This document shows, one piece after another, positions 59,557 to 64,000 of a stretch of 64,000 nt of DNA (position 1 is its first letter; each line of letters starts with the position of its first letter). The notes beneath the pieces were generated by a model. It did not search any database. It was not told the DNA's origin and saw only the letters and a list, made by a program, of their open reading frames with translations. This stretch comes from Cyanidiococcus yangmingshanensis. Its lineage: Eukaryota > Rhodophyta > Bangiophyceae > Cyanidiales > Cyanidiaceae. The stretch covers positions 1 through 64,000 of the forward strand of contig VWRR01000012.1 in NCBI GenBank assembly GCA_013995675.1, in the 5' to 3' direction. Position numbers and translations under genes: made by a program.

Positions 59557-59835
59557 CGAGTTCAAATACTCTGATAGTTTCAACGTTCAACCTGCTCTCA
59601 GAAGAATACACTTTCCAAACGTCACTCGTCAAGGGACAAGAATCATCAGGCGAACGAGTTCAAATACTCTGATAGTTTCAACGTTCAACCTGCTCTCAGA
59701 AGAATACACTTTCCAAACGCCACTCGTCAAGTGACAAGAATCATCAGGCGAACGAGTTCAAATACTCTGATAGTTTCAACGTTCAACCTGCTCTCAGAAG
59801 AATACACTTTCCAAGCGTCACTCGTCAAGAGACAG
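59557..59835. repeat. 98-bp tandem repeat, about 2.8 copies
   Basis: Units starting TTCAAATACTCTGATAG occur at 59,561, 59,659 and 59,757, an exact 98-bp period, with a handful of substitutions near the unit end. The array sits directly upstream of the IFRD-family gene. Confidence 0.93.
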
Positions 59836-59939
59836 GACTCGTTCAATACAACCCTGGCCTGAGGTCGAGTGGCGAGAACGGTCTAGTCGCGAGCGGCACA
59901 CGAGCTGCTGTTCTTTGGCTCAGGTGTTCGCGTTCGTCG

Positions 59940-61629
59940 ATGCCACCTCGGGAGGGATCAACGTTGAAAACTGGCCAACGTCACCATCATCGTCGTCGTC
60001 AAAGTATAAAGGATCGGTCTGCGACTCCGAATGACCCATTCGCTGAAGGCGCTACGGATGGCGACTCGAGTGCTTCCTGGAATGGCTCGTACGCCAGCGT
60101 TGGCTCGGCATCGTCTCTGAAAAGTTCCAGCACTCAGGAAAACACGCTGATCAGTCTGCTAGATCCGTCTTGTGTACTGGCTAGTGAGTCGGAAGCGCTT
60201 GCGGAGTGTCTAGACAGTCTAACGGATCGAAGGCGCTGGCTCCGAGAGGCAGCCCTCAGACGAGCGAGACGACTCACAGACAGTGGACTACGAATGGACC
60301 TTTGGAATGAGACGCTTCTGGAACAGTTGATCGAGCAAGCTCTACGGGGACCGCTGCGGCGAGGTTCGCTCTCGGAACGACGCGAAGTCTGTCGACTCAT
60401 CGGGACGAGTACGTTGACGCTGGTCGCAATCAACGATCAGACCGAGACGATCGAGGCGTTGCTTCAACGGACTCGTCTGGAAGCGGTGTTACTGCAGTCG
60501 GCCTCTGAAGCATCGTCTACAGCAGCGGACCCAGAATGGATACAATGGCAAGAATGCCTCATCGAGACGGTCTGTCTGTTACGCTTTTTGACTGCTGCGG
60601 ATGCGGCAGCGGTTGGTAACACCATGCAACAGCTTGAGCGTTACTTTGTGGATGAATCACCGACAAGTCCAGAGATAGAGCGGGAGCGGCTCTGGACAAA
60701 TGACCAAGTCGTTGCGGCTGCTATCAGGGGATGGGCACTCCTGGCCAGTGCTTTACCACCGTCGCAGGTATGGTTGCGGCTGAAGCAGTCGCCCTATTCG
60801 CCAGTCGCTCGAGTTTCGGGCCATCCAGGACGATTGGAAAAAGACATCGACCCCTCGAGAGACTTGCCTAGCAGCTACTGAGGCGATTGCGCTTCTTCTA
60901 GAGCACTGCCACGGAGTCGAGGCAGATGCATTGGACGAGCAGCATTCGAGCGACCACCAAGAGGCGAGATTTGCCATCGGGTCTGCGTACTCGAGCGCTG
61001 CCTCAAGTTCCAGCACGGAAACGAGTCTTTCAGCGGATATGAATGTTACAGCAGATGACTCGGTCTCTTCGGTGGCACGTCCACCGGGGGTGCCGCAGCG
61101 AACGCTTTCGTCCTCGTCGTCCTCGTCATCATCAACGGGACTTGCAAAACTCGGCAAGGCGCTAGAGAGGGTTGCCTCGACGGCAGAACGCCATCGTCAT
61201 CGACTTGGCAAACGAAATCGCTCTCTACTGCGTTTGGTAACGCGTTCTGCTACCCAGCGCATCGGTGCTGATACAGTATCTCTGCGTCAGCGACAACGGC
61301 ACGAACGCATTGAAGCCAGCTCTTGGACACAGCGACGTCAACTCGATGCACTTCGTCGGGCATGTGGACGCGCCCTGGCCGCGCAGTTGGAAGGAAACGC
61401 CTATCTGCGGGACTTGTTTGGCCTCGACGTCCATGGCACCGCCACACCAGGTACGCTGGATGCCTCTTCATCGGATCTTGAAGGCGGCAATCCCCAGGCT
61501 TCGGGTATCCATTCTCCGAAACGAAACCGACGCCCTGGTATCCGCCCAGAACAAGTGCGTCGCCAGGCTCGTCAACAAGCTCGCCGACAGAAACAACAGC
61601 GACAGCAGCTATCGGGATTGGAACCCTAA
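59940..61629 (+). CDS. IFRD-family protein, probable 37-nt intron
   Basis: 550 residues if spliced as 59,940-60,767 joined to 60,805-61,629. The N-terminal half is a helical-repeat region opening LAECLDSLTDRRRWLREAAL, the armadillo-like IFRD start. The C-terminal part (about residues 430-475) has the IFRD tail pattern IEASSWTQRRQLDALRRACG then EGNAYLRDLFGLD. Between them lie a long Ser tract and Ser/Thr/Asp-rich linker, and the protein ends in an Arg/Gln-rich basic stretch. IFRD proteins act in transcription regulation and ribosome-linked processes in other eukaryotes. The proposed intron begins CAG/GTATGG and ends CCAG, phase 0 on both sides, and replaces a frame break; a one-base indel is the alternative. 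Confidence 0.8.
60768..60804 (+). other. Candidate 37-nt intron in the IFRD-family gene
   Basis: The 5' site CAG/GTATGG is strong, a GGCTGAAG branch-like motif is present, and the end is CGCCAG. Splicing joins ...ALPPSQ to SLEFRAIQ in phase 0. The length is unusually short for a spliceosomal intron. Confidence 0.5.
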
Positions 61630-62574
61630 CCCTACTCGTCCAGCAGGAGGATGTAAAGCGTAGCGTTTCTGCAGTGTACTTGCTCGCGCTTCCAAGAGCC
61701 TAATGTCGGAAAGGATCGGTGCTCCCATTCAAATCTGCGCTTTTCATGGGTACTCGGTTTGGGGAATCTCTCCCTGATGCACTCAAATGCAGACCGACGC
61801 AGGAGCCTCGAAACTTGATCTCATCGAGATGCCGCTGCGTAGGAAGCGCTCGGGTCTCGAAAAAGCGCTGAATGATGAGTGCAGCATCCTGACTGTTTAT
61901 CTTGCCCTGGTGCTCAGTCGATGCTCTCTCTCTAGCGCAGACGCTGACTCGAGACCATGGCGCTGTCGGCGATGACACAAGGGTGTTTGCGCTTGGGTAC
62001 ACCGCGCGGTCACAAGTTTGTCCTGATTTGTACAACCGATCAAGCGAATCGACTCGTTTGGCGTCCTTCGTTCGAGTCGGCGACCTCAACGAGAAAGAAC
62101 TTGGAGAACCTGTCCAAGTCCAGGCAGGCGACGGAATGCGCGTCCCAGCATGAGCCTCAACGGACCAGGCGGTAGCAGGAATCAAACTAGAACAGTCGCC
62201 AGCGAAGCGCAGTCTCTTGGAGAAACCGCTGGACCAGATGCGGGACGAACAGACAATGACCGGATATGGGGCTGGTGCCAGGAGCATGCTTCTCGATGCG
62301 CTCGCCTCTATCGCTATTTCCAGTCCCAGTTGCGTACAGAAAGGCCAGAGGTTAACAGTCAGTGATCCCTACCGATTGGTACCGCAAAGTTCAGGCCCTG
62401 TACATCTAGATTCTGCATACTCTCGCTGATCGAGGCGGACGCCAATCATCCCGATATTTGTAGCAAACCTTGAAGGCGATCTTCGTAATAGCCCGGGCGT
62501 CGAACGAGTCTGAGCCGGCGTCTCCAAATCCACCCCGAATGGGTCGGTTACGGCCATCATGTTGATCGCCATGA
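61630..62574. other. Intergenic region between convergent genes
   Basis: About 0.9 kb between the IFRD gene end and the minus-strand CCCH gene end. Several short open frames on both strands conflict and none is recognised. Confidence 0.5.
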
Positions 62575-64000
62575 CTAGGTCGGTGCTGGCGGATGCCAGA
62601 AACGACACTTGTCTCGATATCGACACCGACCTTGCAGATAGTATTTGCATACAGACGGGGTGTTTGGGCCCCCGCGAGGCGCCTCCGGGTACGGAAAACT
62701 GGTCGGTATGAATCCCGGATAACCAGGTTGAGTCAGCAGGTCTCCGCTCATGGATGCATAGACTGATGGATGGATGTTCGTGAGATTCACTGCCGATGCA
62801 AGTGGCGAATACATCGTGCTGGACACTTGGAGCGAATCTGGAGTCGTGAGCCTCGACTGAAATTGTGCTTCCCGCTGCTTTTCTTCGGCATACTGCTGGA
62901 CGATTCGAAGGACACGGGCGTCGTTCAAAAGCTGAAGGCGTTCCTCTTCATCGTTCAACGATAGAAAATGCTGGAGGATCGCTGCATCCATCTCAGCCGT
63001 TCGAGTTCCATCCGTATCAGCGATATCGTTCGTTCCGAAGCGAACAGCACTCGCACCAGGGACGTTGCTACCTTGTCGCTCGGGCCCGGTGGGAAACGAT
63101 CTGTCTGTGCTCCCCTGCACGTATGCCTGGGTGCTTGCGGGCTGCCCGAAAGAGTACTCCACCAGATTGGCTGATGGCTGCGGCAAAGGCGTCGGGGCAT
63201 GAGTTGAATTCACGACACGACGCTCGGGGATCACTCGATACGCTCCTAGCGACGGTTGTTTCTCGTCCTCGTACTGCACGGAACGGGAGGGTTCCTCGGG
63301 CGACACCAGCGAGCCGCTCGGAACATTGCCTACGAGTGACTGACCCGTTCCCATACGAGCATTCGACTCGGTCGCCTGGCTCTCGATCGATAATCGGTTC
63401 GCAAGCGGCTCTGTTTCGCTTGTTGTCAATAGCGGTGCATCCTGAACGCGCGGTGGAGGATAGAAGGATGCATCCTCATGCATGTCGTCCAGAGCTTTTC
63501 GTCGGCGTTGGCGCATATGCTGCATGAGACGACCCTCCTCAACGACCTCCGAGAAGGCGCCTCCTGTCGTGATCGAGGCTCGGTCTGTTCCACTACCCGT
63601 TGTTGTCTTAGACAAGTGTGCAGGCGACCCATCTTCATCGGTGGCGAGTCCAGCGATGTTCACTGGGGCATGGGTGCGCTCATCGGGGATCCATTCGAAA
63701 ACGTGCATTTGGACCAGTGCTGGTTCCGGTGCAAAGTGTACCCGTTTTGAAGCTCGACGCGGGTTCATCTTCGACTGCGTTTCGGGTATGCGTTTCGGGT
63801 CTTTGAGTGCGGAACGCAAGGTCAAAGCAACAGGCTTGCTGCTTCGCGGATCGGTCGCTTCGTTTCGAGTCGTTGGCGAAACTCTGCTCAGTACGGAGCC
63901 ATCAGCGACGGATTGCGTTGCGCTCAACAATGAGTCAGAGCTTGGCATCGAAGTTGCAGCAACACCAGCGAATGCATTAGTCGACTTTGCACCTGCTGTG
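62575..64000 (-). CDS. CCCH zinc-finger protein, 5' end probably beyond the window
   Basis: At least 457 residues (from ATG 63,948), but the frame stays open to the window edge, so the true start may be outside. Most of the protein is polar and probably disordered, with an early basic segment RRASKRVHFAPEPALVQMHV followed by FEWIPDER, and a Gln/Glu-rich helix (LQLLNDARVLRIVQQYAEEK). The last 20 residues hold a single CCCH finger: CKYYLQGRCRYRDKCRFWH, spacing C-x7-C-x5-C-x3-H. Single C-terminal CCCH fingers bind RNA in splicing and export factors; the exact role is unknown. Confidence 0.72.
   Translation of the reverse strand, partial: TAGAKSTNAFAGVAATSMPSSDSLLSATQSVADGSVLSRVSPTTRNEATDPRSSKPVALTLRSALKDPKRIPETQSKMNPRRASKRVHFAPEPALVQMHVFEWIPDERTHAPVNIAGLATDEDGSPAHLSKTTTGSGTDRASITTGGAFSEVVEEGRLMQHMRQRRRKALDDMHEDASFYPPPRVQDAPLLTTSETEPLANRLSIESQATESNARMGTGQSLVGNVPSGSLVSPEEPSRSVQYEDEKQPSLGAYRVIPERRVVNSTHAPTPLPQPSANLVEYSFGQPASTQAYVQGSTDRSFPTGPERQGSNVPGASAVRFGTNDIADTDGTRTAEMDAAILQHFLSLNDEEERLQLLNDARVLRIVQQYAEEKQREAQFQSRLTTPDSLQVSSTMYSPLASAVNLTNIHPSVYASMSGDLLTQPGYPGFIPTSFPYPEAPRGGPNTPSVCKYYLQGRCRYRDKCRFWHPPAPT

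Noticed and set aside
1-64000. tRNA and rRNA genes
   Set aside because: I looked for B-box-like GGTTCGANNCC and paired stems on both strands; the few near matches lie inside coding sequence or lack a partner A box. A covariance-model scan would be decisive.

Overview
The window is nuclear DNA of a compact eukaryotic genome, most likely a unicellular red alga of the cyanidiophyte or porphyridiophyte kind. The reasons are a GC-rich sequence, long genes with few or very short introns, one gene every 3-4 kb, a Tic22-type plastid import domain, a peroxin, a KDEL-tailed ER protein disulfide isomerase, mitochondrial-carrier and VPS13 genes. The lineage is an inference from style and gene content; no marker gene fixes it.

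Layout. Positions 1-7,372 hold no gene I can support and are full of short tandem repeats, including a 199-bp array at 2,635-3,880; this looks like a chromosome-end or otherwise gene-poor tract. From 7.4 to 23 kb genes are sparse: a bacterial-type KUP potassium transporter interrupted by one in-frame stop, a type II membrane glycosyltransferase (GT25-like), a secreted trefoil/Cys-rich protein with a large Ala-Thr-Pro-Thr minisatellite, and an alpha/beta hydrolase. From 23 to 64 kb the genes are dense: VPS13-like lipid-transfer protein (about 3,300 residues), a TPR-Tic22 fusion, PDI, a GT92/GT2-like glycosyltransferase, a mitochondrial carrier, an RCC1-repeat protein, a Cys/His-rich protein, PEX16, a gamma-glutamylamine-cyclotransferase-like protein, a DnaJ-type zinc-finger protein, a DHX29-like DExH helicase, an IFRD-family protein and a CCCH zinc-finger protein that runs off the right edge.

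The genes do not form one pathway. Loose themes are organelle biogenesis (Tic22, PEX16, VPS13, carrier), secretory/surface chemistry (PDI, two glycosyltransferases, trefoil protein) and RNA/translation (DHX29-like, CCCH, IFRD).

A striking property is that many well-conserved genes change frame once or a few times. Some breaks fit very short introns (37 nt in the IFRD gene and in the helicase, 64 nt in the helicase), others look like single-base differences (CCCC in the cyclotransferase-like gene, trefoil gene), and one is an in-frame TGA (KUP). Other points for follow-up are a perfect 41-nt inverted copy of hydrolase coding sequence in its own 3' flank, four near-identical 135-bp repeats in the divergent PEX16 promoter region that each carry a presequence-like mini-ORF, and a duplicated PDI gene tail. 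No tRNA, rRNA, CRISPR array or intact mobile element was recognised.
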